Assembly (NCBI GenBank): GCA_030148605.1
Contig: JASBTD010000047.1
Span: 1-64,000 of the forward strand
DNA: 64,000 nucleotides
Reading direction: 5' to 3'
Source: Erythrobacter sp.
Lineage (GTDB): Bacteria; Pseudomonadota; Alphaproteobacteria; Sphingomonadales; Sphingomonadaceae
This document shows, piece by piece, positions 11,599-20,056 of this stretch. The notes under the pieces were generated by a model that saw nothing but the letters and a program-made list of their open reading frames with translations, was not told where the DNA came from and searched no databases. Position 1 is the stretch's first letter, and every line of letters starts with the position of its first letter. Both the position numbers and the translations under genes were made by a program.

Positions 11599-12067
11599 CG
11601 CAAAGTAAAGCCGAAAAGTATTTTATCTTTGCGGAAATTAAATGATTGCACCTGGCAATCAGATGATTTCACTCCGTAAATTTCTATACTTTTGTCGTAC
11701 ATATTGACGCGACACCCGCTGTTACTTGACTAACAGTCTCATGAAACAAGGCGCTTTGGAAAGCTTGTCACGGTTTCATTTGAGTATCGAAGGCCGCTCA
11801 CAGGCATGATACGGTATCAGGTTGATGATATATAAAGGATCTATCTGTCGGAAAAATAATCGCTAATTGGAGATACGTACGCACGGCTTCTCACACCGCG
11901 CGGCTTTCCCTTGGACAGTTCCTGTCTGGTGTGTATCATTGTCTTGTATCAAATTTTCGCGGACTGGAGCCGCTGTGGTTCGGCCTGTGGTAACTGCGCG
12001 ATTTGCGGGGAATTAGCTCCCCTCGCATGCGCAGTCAGGAATTCTTGTGATTTTCAGGAGCTGACGC
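11599..12067. promoter_or_regulatory. divergent AT-rich regulatory region with dyad and leader hairpin
   Basis: These 469 bases separate the leftward PilZ/regulator pair from the rightward winged-helix gene, and no coding sequence is convincing. A dyad TGATAC-G-GTATCA lies at 11807-11819. Near the downstream gene an outer 7-bp stem (11993-11999 with 12029-12035) encloses a second 5-bp stem, GGGGA at 12007-12011 with TCCCC at 12018-12022. This hairpin ends about 21 bases before the AGGAG ribosome-binding site at 12057-12061. A short open frame at 11911-12102 overlaps the next gene's start and has no recognisable features. Confidence 0.4.
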
Positions 12068-13747
12068 TTGAAAACTTCGTCTTACGATTCAGAACTTCAT
12101 GAGATTGAGCGAGAGATTGAACGGCTCCTCAATGATGAAGTTTTTGAGCGTTCTCCGGTAATGGCCCGACTGCTGACATACCTCTTCGAAATGACCGAGA
12201 GGGGCATGCATATCAAATCATTTACCATCGCGACCGATGCGTTGGGTAAGGCCGGGGATGAAACAAGCGATGCAGATACCTATGCCCGCGTAGCAGTTGC
12301 TCGCCTCAGAAGGGTGCTTGCAAAATATTACGCAGCCCGGCCGGGGCAAGACTCGATCCAGATCGATGAAGGCTCATACCGGGTCAAGCTTGTAAGAACT
12401 CCGGAGTATGAGCGATCAGACATTGCCGAAGATGACAACTCGTTGGCTGCCGCCACACCTCGCCTGTGGAGTCTGATTGCGAATGGCTTCTGGATCTGGG
12501 CTCTGGCTGTCGCTTTGCTTGCTGCTGCTGCGGCTTATGTTTTTTTCGGCGCGGAGGAAGCTGCAGAAGATTGGACCACTTCGGACTTCCCCCGGCTCGC
12601 GATCGATTTCAGGCAAGAAGTTGCTTCACCCGATCAAAATAATCAGAGCCAAAGCGAATATCGGTCATATCTGACAGGTGTGCTGAGTGACTACATTGGC
12701 ATCCGGTTATTGGCGGAGGACGGCGGTGAAGCCGATTTCAGTCTGTACCTGGCGGTGAATGAGGAACAGTCCAACGGCTTTGTGCAGGCGCGGCTGGTTG
12801 ACGAAGGCTCCGGCCAGGTTGTCTGGTCCGAGCGCGTTCCAGTCACAAGCGACAATGACGCCCAAAGCGCAATGAAATTCATAGTAACCACAATCGCTTC
12901 GCCAGGTGGTGTCATCACAAGCCTGAACCGCGGGAGAGGGTTGAGCACTCGTTCGCCATATGGTTGCTGGCTACGTTTCACCGAAGGTTTGCAGACTTTC
13001 AATACTATTGGCGACGAAGAACTATCACGGTGCGCCAGCGACTGGCATGCGCAGTCCCCGGGCAATTCGATTGCCGCATTTCTCTACGGCTGGACGCTGG
13101 TCAATGAAGCGGCTTTGACGGCAAAGCCCGGCGAGCGGGAACCACTCCTGAGCGAGGCACTTCGGACTGCCAACAGAGCAGTTGCACTTCATCCGCAAGA
13201 GGCGAGCCTTCACGTGCTTCAATTGCGAGCGCATGTATTGCTTGGCAACCGTGATCTGGCCAGACAGGCTGCGGAGCTCGCTTTGACTTCCGCTCCGGAT
13301 AACCGCGTGATCGTTGGCATAACCGGCACATTGCTGACATCCTCCGGCAATCCCGAAGGCGAGAGGATTCTGCGCGAACTTGAAAGCGAAGAAGGCGCTG
13401 CATTGCCATGGGAACATGCCGGTCACTTTGTAGCGGCGATGATGCAGGATGATATTGCCGGGGCCAACGAGCATATGGTGCATCTTGAGCAATTCGCGCA
13501 GGGTCAGCCGCTTCTTCTTCTCTTCAAAGCTGCCGCTGCCAGCAGATCGGGCGACGTCGAAGAGGCACGATCCGCGATCGAACAATTGCGTGGCAATCCG
13601 CGCATGGTTGGGGGAGACATCGATGCCTTGATCGAAGGACTGTCCATGGCCCCGAATGTGAAAACGCGCGTTAAAGCGTGGCTGGCGTTCTCGATCCCGG
13701 AGGTTTTGTCTACCAACAGGGGTGAAGAGCAGTCCTTTTCGCGGTGA
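12068..13747 (+). CDS. membrane-anchored winged-helix protein with C-terminal helical repeats
   Basis: 559 residues. Residues about 28-108 form the winged-helix-like domain found at the N-terminus of many alphaproteobacterial regulators and cyclases: FERSPVMARLLTYLFEM, YARVAVARLRRVLAKYY, then IDEGSYRVKL. One membrane helix lies at about 137-160. The rest is predicted periplasmic, with TPR-like helices from about 340. This resembles the CadC/ToxR plan of a DNA-binding domain inside and a sensor outside. The start is TTG at 12068, set by AGGAG seven bases upstream. No cyclase domain is present, and the signal sensed is unknown. Confidence 0.75.
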   Translation: MKTSSYDSELHEIEREIERLLNDEVFERSPVMARLLTYLFEMTERGMHIKSFTIATDALGKAGDETSDADTYARVAVARLRRVLAKYYAARPGQDSIQIDEGSYRVKLVRTPEYERSDIAEDDNSLAAATPRLWSLIANGFWIWALAVALLAAAAAYVFFGAEEAAEDWTTSDFPRLAIDFRQEVASPDQNNQSQSEYRSYLTGVLSDYIGIRLLAEDGGEADFSLYLAVNEEQSNGFVQARLVDEGSGQVVWSERVPVTSDNDAQSAMKFIVTTIASPGGVITSLNRGRGLSTRSPYGCWLRFTEGLQTFNTIGDEELSRCASDWHAQSPGNSIAAFLYGWTLVNEAALTAKPGEREPLLSEALRTANRAVALHPQEASLHVLQLRAHVLLGNRDLARQAAELALTSAPDNRVIVGITGTLLTSSGNPEGERILRELESEEGAALPWEHAGHFVAAMMQDDIAGANEHMVHLEQFAQGQPLLLLFKAAAASRSGDVEEARSAIEQLRGNPRMVGGDIDALIEGLSMAPNVKTRVKAWLAFSIPEVLSTNRGEEQSFSR

Positions 13748-13924
13748 AAACGGGCTCGGGAGCTGCAATTCAAGGCCGGGATCTCGGGGTCGTCATCGGC
13801 ATGAAGGCATTCGCTTGCGCAGCGCGAGTTCCTCGCTTGCTGCCGTTTCCGGAATTCGGCGTCTTGCCCGGATTGGGCCAGGTGCGTGGAAAATGATCTC
13901 TATCGTTGCTCGACCGGCTGTCAT

Positions 13925-14263
13925 TCACTGACCCGCCTTCAGCGCCTCCAGATAAGCGAGCAGATTTGCGATATCGCCATCTTCGAACACGAATGCCGGC
14001 ATTTCCATCGAATGGCCAACCTGAACACCGCGTTCGAATGACGCCTCTACGGCCCACGCCGGCAGGCGGTTCGCCGCGCGGCGAAGGGTGGGGGCATTGG
14101 GATTGGGCGACACGCCGTCATCAAGCGCGTGACAACTGGCGCAATTCTCCTGCGCGAAGGCCCTGCCTTTGATCGCCTCTTCGGACAGTGTGTTCGCATT
14201 GCGATCGGTTGCGCATGCAGCGAGGATGAGTGGAGTTGCAAGGATGAGTAGGCGCTTGAGCAC
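13925..14263 (-). CDS. small lipoprotein c-type cytochrome
   Basis: 112 residues. The N-terminus MLKRLLILATPLILAAC is a lipoprotein signal with the lipobox Cys near residue 17. One haem-attachment motif CASCH follows, and a Met in HSMEMPAF could be the sixth ligand. It is a soluble-domain cytochrome tethered to a membrane, probably carrying electrons in the periplasm. The GTG start at 14261-14263 is preceded by AAAGGAG. It is the last gene of a possible leftward group with two small proteins and a DCC-family protein. Confidence 0.88.
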   Translation of the reverse strand: MLKRLLILATPLILAACATDRNANTLSEEAIKGRAFAQENCASCHALDDGVSPNPNAPTLRRAANRLPAWAVEASFERGVQVGHSMEMPAFVFEDGDIANLLAYLEALKAGQ

Positions 14264-14353
14264 GAAATGACTCCTTTCCCTTTGCTCTGGTGTAGCGCAG
14301 CGATGCCGCGCGATACAAGCGAGAGCGAAGAAAAGAAGATTGGCCGGGTAAAC

Positions 14354-14527
14354 TCAGCTTTGGCTGCAAGCGCCCTTGAACGGGGCAGGCAGGCCCGCCT
14401 TGCATGATGCGCGCAAGGCCAGCCGCCCGGCGAGCGCCATCAGCATACCTGTCACGCTTTGGCTGCGCGAATACACTTCCAGCGCGAAAGCTGTCTCGCC
14501 TCGGGTAAAGTCGACAAGGCGCGCCAT
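14354..14527 (-). CDS. uncharacterised 57-residue protein
   Basis: An open frame of 57 codons that starts MARLVDFTRGETAF and ends in KGACSQS. It starts directly after the stop of the next upstream small gene (TGAATG), a spacing typical of translational coupling. It has a moderately hydrophobic middle (GMLMALAGRLALRA), several arginines and two cysteines. I recognise no family. Evidence that it is real is the abutting arrangement and an amino-acid composition unlike random sequence. Confidence 0.5.
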   Translation of the reverse strand: MARLVDFTRGETAFALEVYSRSQSVTGMLMALAGRLALRASCKAGLPAPFKGACSQS

Positions 14528-14701
14528 TCACTCGTCTCCGCTCAGGGCAGGGGCTGGGCTGTTCCAGCTGGCGGATTGTTCATAGTCTGCGATGCGTTCA
14601 GCTTTTTCGATATGTTCGAGCACCAACACGGGTGCCCAAACCAGGGTGGTCAATGCAAAGCCGATTGCGCCGGAGACGAAGGCGTCACGATGGGGGGACA
14701 T
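14528..14701 (-). CDS. uncharacterised 57-residue single-pass membrane protein
   Basis: An open frame of 57 codons that starts MSPHRDAFVSGAIGFALTTL. Residues about 8-28 form one hydrophobic segment, followed by an acidic, helical tail (EHIEKAERIADYEQ). It lies 64 bases downstream of the DCC-family gene and abuts the next 57-codon gene. A weak ribosome-binding site, CGAGG, precedes the ATG. The family is not recognised. The combination of a clear membrane segment and operon-like packing makes it more likely real than chance. Confidence 0.55.
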   Translation of the reverse strand: MSPHRDAFVSGAIGFALTTLVWAPVLVLEHIEKAERIADYEQSASWNSPAPALSGDE

Positions 14702-14765
14702 AGGGGGCCTCGAATTTTATGCGGTCACACGGCTATTCGTGCGCCAGGTGATCGAGGTTACAGGA

Positions 14766-15119
14766 CTAGTCCGCGACCATGCGTTGCAATCGAGGGCGGA
14801 CTTTCAGGAACAGGATATAGAGTCGCTCAAGCATTCTCAGCATAATCGGATTACGTGCGAGGTATCCCAAGGGCTTCAGCACGGGAATTGCGCGCCACAT
14901 GGCAGCGAAGGCAGCTGCGCCGGAAACAATCCTGCCATCCTCGCGTGCATGAAAGCGCGCCAACAGATCCGATCGGTCAACCGGGCAATCTTCAGGCGCG
15001 CTATTACTGACATCCTCGAACCGGATCGCGCCGCGCCGGTCGAGCTTGCGCATCAAGGCAATTTCACGCTGGCACAGCGGGCATGCCCCGTCATACCAGA
15101 CTGTCAGCTTACTGCTCAT
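14766..15119 (-). CDS. DCC-family (DUF393) thiol-disulfide oxidoreductase-like protein
   Basis: About 117 residues. VWYDGACPLCQREI near the N-terminus is the DxxCxxC signature of the DCC family, and the end ERLYILFLKVRPRLQ also fits. The family is thioredoxin-like and presumed to act in redox chemistry; no precise substrate is established. I chose the ATG at 15117-15119; a GTG two codons upstream is possible. It is probably the first gene of the small leftward group that ends with cytochrome c. Confidence 0.85.
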   Translation of the reverse strand: MSSKLTVWYDGACPLCQREIALMRKLDRRGAIRFEDVSNSAPEDCPVDRSDLLARFHAREDGRIVSGAAAFAAMWRAIPVLKPLGYLARNPIMLRMLERLYILFLKVRPRLQRMVAD

Positions 15120-15248
15120 GGCCACTCAACGCACAAGCGTAAGCGAAGTTTCAGTAGGCACGAAAAGCCCGGCATGAAAAGCTATGCGCGATTGTGCATC
15201 TGCGAAATGAGGCTTTGACGCGGGCCCACCAGCCATTATGCCTTGTGC

Positions 15249-15989
15249 ATGGCTTCAAGTGACGCGCTCTCCTCTCCGCCGCCACTTGCCGCGCTGCTGG
15301 AAAGCGGTCGCGTGGCACTGTTCGTCGACTTTGACGGAACGCTGGTAGAGATCGCGAGCGGGCCCGATGCCATCGCAGTGCCGGAAAATCTGGGGCAGCG
15401 GCTGGAAGAACTGGCCCAAAGGCTGGGCGGCGCGCTGGCTCTGGTCAGCGGGCGCAGCATAGACAACATCACGCAGTTCATGGGCCCGGCAAACCTGCAT
15501 ATGGCAGGTTCGCACGGGGGGCACGTCCGGCATGCCAATGGTGACACGCTGCTGGAGGCCGAAGCATTGCCTGAAAGCGTGCGCGGCGCGCTCAGCGATT
15601 ATGCGCAGCGCGAAGGGCTGCTGTATGAGCGCAAATCGCATGGCGCGGCGCTGCATTACCGCGCGCGGCCCGAGCTGGAAGATCAAGCGCGCAGTTTTGC
15701 CATGGGGCTGGCAAATCAGCACAAGCTGGCGACCAAAAGCGGCAAATGCGTGATCGAGCTGGTCAAGCCCGGCATCGACAAGGGCGGTGCAGTGCGGATG
15801 CTGGCAGATGCAGAGCCTTTTTCCGGGGCAACGCCGATCTTTATCGGCGACGATGTGACCGATGAAGACGGGTTTGCCGCTTGCCGGGAGCTGGGCGGAT
15901 TTGGAATTGTCGTCGGGGAGCGTAGCGAAACAGCGGCGCGATACCGGCTTGATACTGTAGGGGACGTATATCGATGGCTGGATCTGTAA
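15249..15989 (+). CDS. otsB: trehalose-6-phosphate phosphatase OtsB
   Basis: 246 residues, HAD superfamily. The catalytic DFDGTL motif is near residue 28, a SGRS motif follows, and FIGDDVTDEDGF carries the metal-binding aspartates. It removes phosphate from trehalose-6-phosphate to give trehalose. The ATG at 15249 is preferred to a TTG two codons earlier. It is the first gene of the cluster otsB-GH15-otsA, and its TAA stop shares one base with the next ATG (TAATG). Confidence 0.92.
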   Translation: MASSDALSSPPPLAALLESGRVALFVDFDGTLVEIASGPDAIAVPENLGQRLEELAQRLGGALALVSGRSIDNITQFMGPANLHMAGSHGGHVRHANGDTLLEAEALPESVRGALSDYAQREGLLYERKSHGAALHYRARPELEDQARSFAMGLANQHKLATKSGKCVIELVKPGIDKGGAVRMLADAEPFSGATPIFIGDDVTDEDGFAACRELGGFGIVVGERSETAARYRLDTVGDVYRWLDL

Positions 15990-17776
15990 TGCCTGATCTG
16001 GAGCTATGGCCGATCGGCAATTGCCAGGTATCGGGCCTGATCGACCGGACGGGCGCGCTGGTATGGGGCTGTGTGCCCCGCGTCGATGGCGATCCGGTGT
16101 TCTGTTCGCTGCTCAATGGCGAGCAGCGCGACGCAGGCGTGTGGCGTTTCGAGCTGGAGGGGCAGGTCAGCGCCTCGCAAAGCTATATCCGCAACACGCC
16201 GATCCTGGTCACACGTCTGGAAGCAGAGGACGGCAGCGCGGTTGAAGTGCTCGACTTTGCGCCGCGTTACGAAGGCAAGGGGCGCATGTATCGCCCTGTC
16301 GCATTCGGCCGGATCGTGCGCCCGATTGCCGGGCATCCGCGCATCAAGGTGGTGCTGAAGCCATTGAAGAATTACGGCGCGCAAGTCGCCGATACCACCA
16401 ATGGCACCAATCACGTCCGCTATCTGGTCGGCCCGCAAGCCTTGCGGCTCAGCACCGATGCCCCGGTCGGCTATGTGCTGGAGCAGCGCAGCTTCCGGAT
16501 CGAGGAAGACACGCATTTCTTCCTGGGGCCTGACGAACCTTTCGTCGGCAACTTGCGCGAGGAAATCCGCCGGATGGAACAATCGACGCGCAAATACTGG
16601 CAGCAATGGGTAAGGGGGCTCGCGACGCCATTCGAGTGGCAGGATGAAGTGATCCGCTGTGCGATCACGCTCAAACTGTGCCAGCATGAGGAAACCGGCG
16701 CGATTGTAGCCGCGCTGACCACATCGATCCCCGAAGCCGCCCATTCAGAGCGGAACTGGGACTATCGTTACTGCTGGATCCGCGATTCCTATTACACGGT
16801 GCAGGCGCTCAACCGCTTGGGTGCGCTTGATGTGCTGGAGAAATACCTCGGTTATCTCAGGAACATTATCGACAGCGCGAAGGGCGGACAGATCCAGCCG
16901 CTTTATTCGGTGATGGGCGAAAGCGAGCTTGACGAAACGACTGCCTCTTACCTCGCGGGCTATCGCGGCATGGGGCCGGTGCGGCGCGGCAATGCCGCCT
17001 ACCGGCAGGTGCAGCATGATTGCTACGGCCAGATCGTGCTGCCGACGGTGCAGGGCTTCTTCGACAAGCGCTTGCTGCGGCTCGCGGATGATCGCGACTT
17101 TGAAAGCCTTGAGCACGTCGGCGAAATGGCGTGGAAGATGCACGACCAGCCTGATGCGGGCCTGTGGGAATTCCGCACTCGGCAGGAAGTGCACACCTAT
17201 TCTGCGGTGATGAGCTGGGCGGCGTGCGACCGGCTGGCCAAAGCAGCCGAATGGCTGGGCAAGGATGACCGCGCGAAGCTGTGGAGTGATCGCGCCGATG
17301 CGATCCGCGCCAAGATCGAAGCCGAGGCCTGGAAGGAAAACGGGCAAGGGGGGCATTACGGCGCGAGCTTTGAAAGCGATTACCTTGATGCCAGCCTGTT
17401 GCAAATGGTGGAGCTGCGGTTCCTTTCGCCTGACAATGCGCGTTTTCAGCAGACCTTTGCCGCAGTCGAGAAAGAGTTGCGCCGCGGCGATCATATGCTG
17501 CGCTATGCGGCAGAGGATGATTTCGGCGCGCCGGAAACCGCGTTCAACGTCTGCACATTCTGGCTGATCGAAGCGCTGCATCTGGCCGGGCGCGACGATG
17601 AAGCGCGAGTGCTGTTCGAGACCATGCTAAGCCACACGACGCAATCGGGCCTGCTCAGCGAAGACCTTGATTATGAAACCGGCGAGCTTTGGGGTAACTT
17701 CCCGCAGACTTACTCGCTGGTCGGTGTGATCAATTGTGCTGGCTTGCTGTCAAAACCATGGAGTGAAGTGCGATAA
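15989..17776 (+). CDS. glycoside hydrolase family 15 enzyme (glucoamylase/trehalase type)
   Basis: 595 residues. The GH15 signature NWDYRYCWIRDS lies at about residues 257-267, with LSEDLDYETGELWGNFPQTY near the C-terminus. Members hydrolyse terminal alpha-glucosidic bonds by inversion; several bacterial members act on trehalose or on glucan ends. Placement between otsB and otsA makes trehalose or a related glucan the likely substrate, but sequence alone does not settle this. The start is the ATG that overlaps the otsB stop. Its own stop is the TAA of ATAA at 17773-17776, which also bears the presumed otsA start. Confidence 0.88.
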   Translation: MPDLELWPIGNCQVSGLIDRTGALVWGCVPRVDGDPVFCSLLNGEQRDAGVWRFELEGQVSASQSYIRNTPILVTRLEAEDGSAVEVLDFAPRYEGKGRMYRPVAFGRIVRPIAGHPRIKVVLKPLKNYGAQVADTTNGTNHVRYLVGPQALRLSTDAPVGYVLEQRSFRIEEDTHFFLGPDEPFVGNLREEIRRMEQSTRKYWQQWVRGLATPFEWQDEVIRCAITLKLCQHEETGAIVAALTTSIPEAAHSERNWDYRYCWIRDSYYTVQALNRLGALDVLEKYLGYLRNIIDSAKGGQIQPLYSVMGESELDETTASYLAGYRGMGPVRRGNAAYRQVQHDCYGQIVLPTVQGFFDKRLLRLADDRDFESLEHVGEMAWKMHDQPDAGLWEFRTRQEVHTYSAVMSWAACDRLAKAAEWLGKDDRAKLWSDRADAIRAKIEAEAWKENGQGGHYGASFESDYLDASLLQMVELRFLSPDNARFQQTFAAVEKELRRGDHMLRYAAEDDFGAPETAFNVCTFWLIEALHLAGRDDEARVLFETMLSHTTQSGLLSEDLDYETGELWGNFPQTYSLVGVINCAGLLSKPWSEVR

Positions 17777-19152
17777 CCCGTCTTGTTGTGATCTCGAACC
17801 GTGTCGCGGTGCCCAAGGCACGCGGCGTTGCCGGCGCGCAAGGCGGCCTTGCCGGAGCGCTCAATTCAGCACTCAAGGATTACGGCGGGATCTGGTTTGG
17901 TTGGTCAGGTGAAGAAAGCGAAGATCGCACTGGCAATATCAATCTTCAGCGCAATGATGGCGTGACCACCGCCACAATCGATCTCTCCACCCGCGATATC
18001 GATGAATATTACAACGGTTATGCCAACTCCACGCTGTGGCCGCTGTTCCACTATCGGCTCGACCTGACCGAATATGAGCGCGAGACGGGCAAAGGGTATG
18101 AGCGCGTCAACGAGCGTTTCGCCGAATGCGTTACCCCGCTGATCGAGGAAGACGATCTGGTCTGGGTGCATGATTACCATCTGCTCCCGCTGGGCGAGCG
18201 GCTGCGTTCGCGCGGACTCAAGAACCGGATCGGGTTCTTCCTTCATATCCCGTGGCCCCCGGCGCGCCTGTTTGTCTCGCTGCCCTATCACGAGCGGCTG
18301 GTGCGCACGATGCTGGAATATGATTTGATCGGCTTCCAGACGGAGGAATGGCTGGAAAGCTTCCTCCACTATTGCCGCAAGGAACTGGGCGCAGAGGTAG
18401 ACGAGGAAAGCGGGCAGATCAGTTTCGAAGGCCGCACGACCATAGCGCGGGCATATCCCATCGGGATAGATTGGGAGCATTTCCAGGCGCAAGGAATGAA
18501 GGAAGAAGCGTCGACCGCCGAACAGAGATTGCGCCAGTCCACCCGCAACCGCGTTGCCATGATCGGGGTTGACCGGCTCGACTATTCCAAGGGCCTGCCA
18601 GAGCGGATCGACGGCATCGGCCGCTTCTTTGATCAGCACCCGGAGCGTGTGCGGGATTTGGTCTTCATCCAGATTGCCCCGCCAAGCCGCGAAGATGTAG
18701 AAAGCTACCAGAAGATCCGCACGGAGCTGGAACAGAAGACCGGCCAGATCAATGGCGCGCGCAGCGAGGTTGACCTGGTGCCGATCCGCTACGTCAATCA
18801 TGGCTATAGCCATGCGGAGCTATATGGCTTTTTCCGCGCTTCGAAGATCGGGTTGGTGACCCCGCTGCGTGACGGAATGAATCTGGTCGCGAAGGAATAT
18901 GTCGCGGCGCAAGACCCGGAGGATCCCGGCGTGCTGATCCTCTCGCGCTTTGCCGGGGCCGCGCATCAGTTGAAGGATGCCGTGTTGGTCAATCCGCACA
19001 GTCCGGACGACCTCAGCCATGCGATCCGCATCGCGCTCGATATGCCGCTGGAAGAACGCAAGGCGCGCTATCAGGCGATGATCGGAACGATCCGCGATGA
19101 CAATGTGCAGGATTGGACCAAGCGTTTCTGTGACGACCTCGCCTCTGCCTGA
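17773..19152 (+). CDS. otsA: alpha,alpha-trehalose-phosphate synthase OtsA, apparent ATA start
   Basis: 459 residues if read from 17773. GT20 motifs include VISNRVAVP, GGLAGAL, WVHDYHLLPL, FLHIPWPP, VDRLDYSKGLPER and TPLRDGMNLVAKEY. It couples UDP-glucose (or another NDP-glucose) to glucose-6-phosphate. Homologues begin M-T/S-R-L-V-V-I-S-N-R. Here the codons for T-R-L-V-V follow ATA, and ATA overlaps the upstream stop as ATAA. A GTG at 17788 would start at I-S-N-R and lose the first beta strand residues. The ATA start is inference from alignment memory and gene overlap. Confidence 0.92.
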   Translation: MTRLVVISNRVAVPKARGVAGAQGGLAGALNSALKDYGGIWFGWSGEESEDRTGNINLQRNDGVTTATIDLSTRDIDEYYNGYANSTLWPLFHYRLDLTEYERETGKGYERVNERFAECVTPLIEEDDLVWVHDYHLLPLGERLRSRGLKNRIGFFLHIPWPPARLFVSLPYHERLVRTMLEYDLIGFQTEEWLESFLHYCRKELGAEVDEESGQISFEGRTTIARAYPIGIDWEHFQAQGMKEEASTAEQRLRQSTRNRVAMIGVDRLDYSKGLPERIDGIGRFFDQHPERVRDLVFIQIAPPSREDVESYQKIRTELEQKTGQINGARSEVDLVPIRYVNHGYSHAELYGFFRASKIGLVTPLRDGMNLVAKEYVAAQDPEDPGVLILSRFAGAAHQLKDAVLVNPHSPDDLSHAIRIALDMPLEERKARYQAMIGTIRDDNVQDWTKRFCDDLASA

Positions 19153-19160
19153 ATGAGTGA

Positions 19161-19177
19161 CCGCTTGCAGCAAGCGG
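19161..19177 (+). terminator. hairpin between otsA and the phosphatase gene
   Basis: A perfect 7-bp stem CCGCTTG/CAAGCGG with a three-base loop follows the otsA stop by eight bases. No T-run follows, so it is a weak candidate for a terminator or processing site. Confidence 0.3.
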
Positions 19178-19200
19178 ATTGCGCTGCCACCTGACGTGAC

Positions 19201-19980
19201 ATGATTCGCGATCGCTTTCTTACCACCACTGCCATCCACAATCTGCGCGACTATGGCGGCTATGCCGTTTCCGGCGGCGGGAAGGTCAAGACCGGGCTGC
19301 TGTTCCGTTCGGGACACCACGCGGAAGCCGGTGAGGATGATCTGGCGACAGTGGCAGAGCTTGACCTCAGGCATGTGATAGACTTGCGTGGCGAGAGCGA
19401 GCGGGACCGGCATATGTGTCGCCGTCCGGCGGGCTTTTCCGGCGAGGTCATCTATTTCGAAGGCGAAACCGCAGGGCTCGCGCCGCACCTCGAGGCTGCC
19501 CAAGGCAATGTCGATGCGAAGAGTGCGCATCAGGCGATGGTTGACCTCTATGGCGCGCTGCCAGACCGCGAAGGTGTAAACTGGGTGCTGAAACGCTATT
19601 TCACGTCGCTGGCGCGCGGGGAGGGGGCCAGCCTTGTTCACTGCGCGGCGGGCAAGGACCGCACAGGTATCGCGGTTGACCTTCTCCATCATGTGCTTGG
19701 TGTGCATCCTGATGATGCGATGGAGGACTACCTGCTCACCAATCACAGCCCGCGCAATGAAGAGCGTATCCGCCACGGGATGGAGTTGATGGGTGACAAA
19801 TATGGCGGGATCGACGAGGCGACCGTGCGCGTGCTCATGGGGGTCGATGCGGAGTTCCTCGAAGCCGCGCGGCGATCGGTGAAACAGCGCTTTGGCTCGA
19901 CCGATGCCTATCTCGAGCAGGTCCTTGATGTTGACGCGGCCAAGCGCGAGGCGTTGAAAGCCGCGCTTGTGGATGTGTAA
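19201..19980 (+). CDS. tyrosine-protein phosphatase family protein
   Basis: 259 residues. LVHCAAGKDRTGIAVDLLH holds the C-x5-R phosphatase loop with Cys148. The N-terminal NLRDYGGY and FRSGHHAEAGEDD segments are typical of the Y_phosphatase3/atypical DSP group. Substrates of such bacterial enzymes include phosphotyrosine proteins and phosphoinositides; none is indicated here. The ATG at 19201 lies 48 bases after otsA. A 7-bp hairpin (CCGCTTG/CAAGCGG, 19161-19177) sits between the two genes, so it may not be in the trehalose operon. Confidence 0.85.
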   Translation: MIRDRFLTTTAIHNLRDYGGYAVSGGGKVKTGLLFRSGHHAEAGEDDLATVAELDLRHVIDLRGESERDRHMCRRPAGFSGEVIYFEGETAGLAPHLEAAQGNVDAKSAHQAMVDLYGALPDREGVNWVLKRYFTSLARGEGASLVHCAAGKDRTGIAVDLLHHVLGVHPDDAMEDYLLTNHSPRNEERIRHGMELMGDKYGGIDEATVRVLMGVDAEFLEAARRSVKQRFGSTDAYLEQVLDVDAAKREALKAALVDV

Positions 19981-20056
19981 CGCTTTCCTTGCGCGCACGA
20001 ATTGAAGCCGGGCCGCCGAAGCCCTAGATCATTCGGCAAGACAGACAGGAATCATC

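Noticed and set aside
11911-12102. 63-codon plus-strand open frame before the winged-helix gene
   Set aside because: It overlaps the ribosome-binding site and start of the next gene, has no signal or domain, and lies over the leader hairpin.
18820-19998. Minus-strand open frame of about 392 codons opposite otsA and the phosphatase gene
   Set aside because: It spans two real genes on the other strand and shows no family motif.
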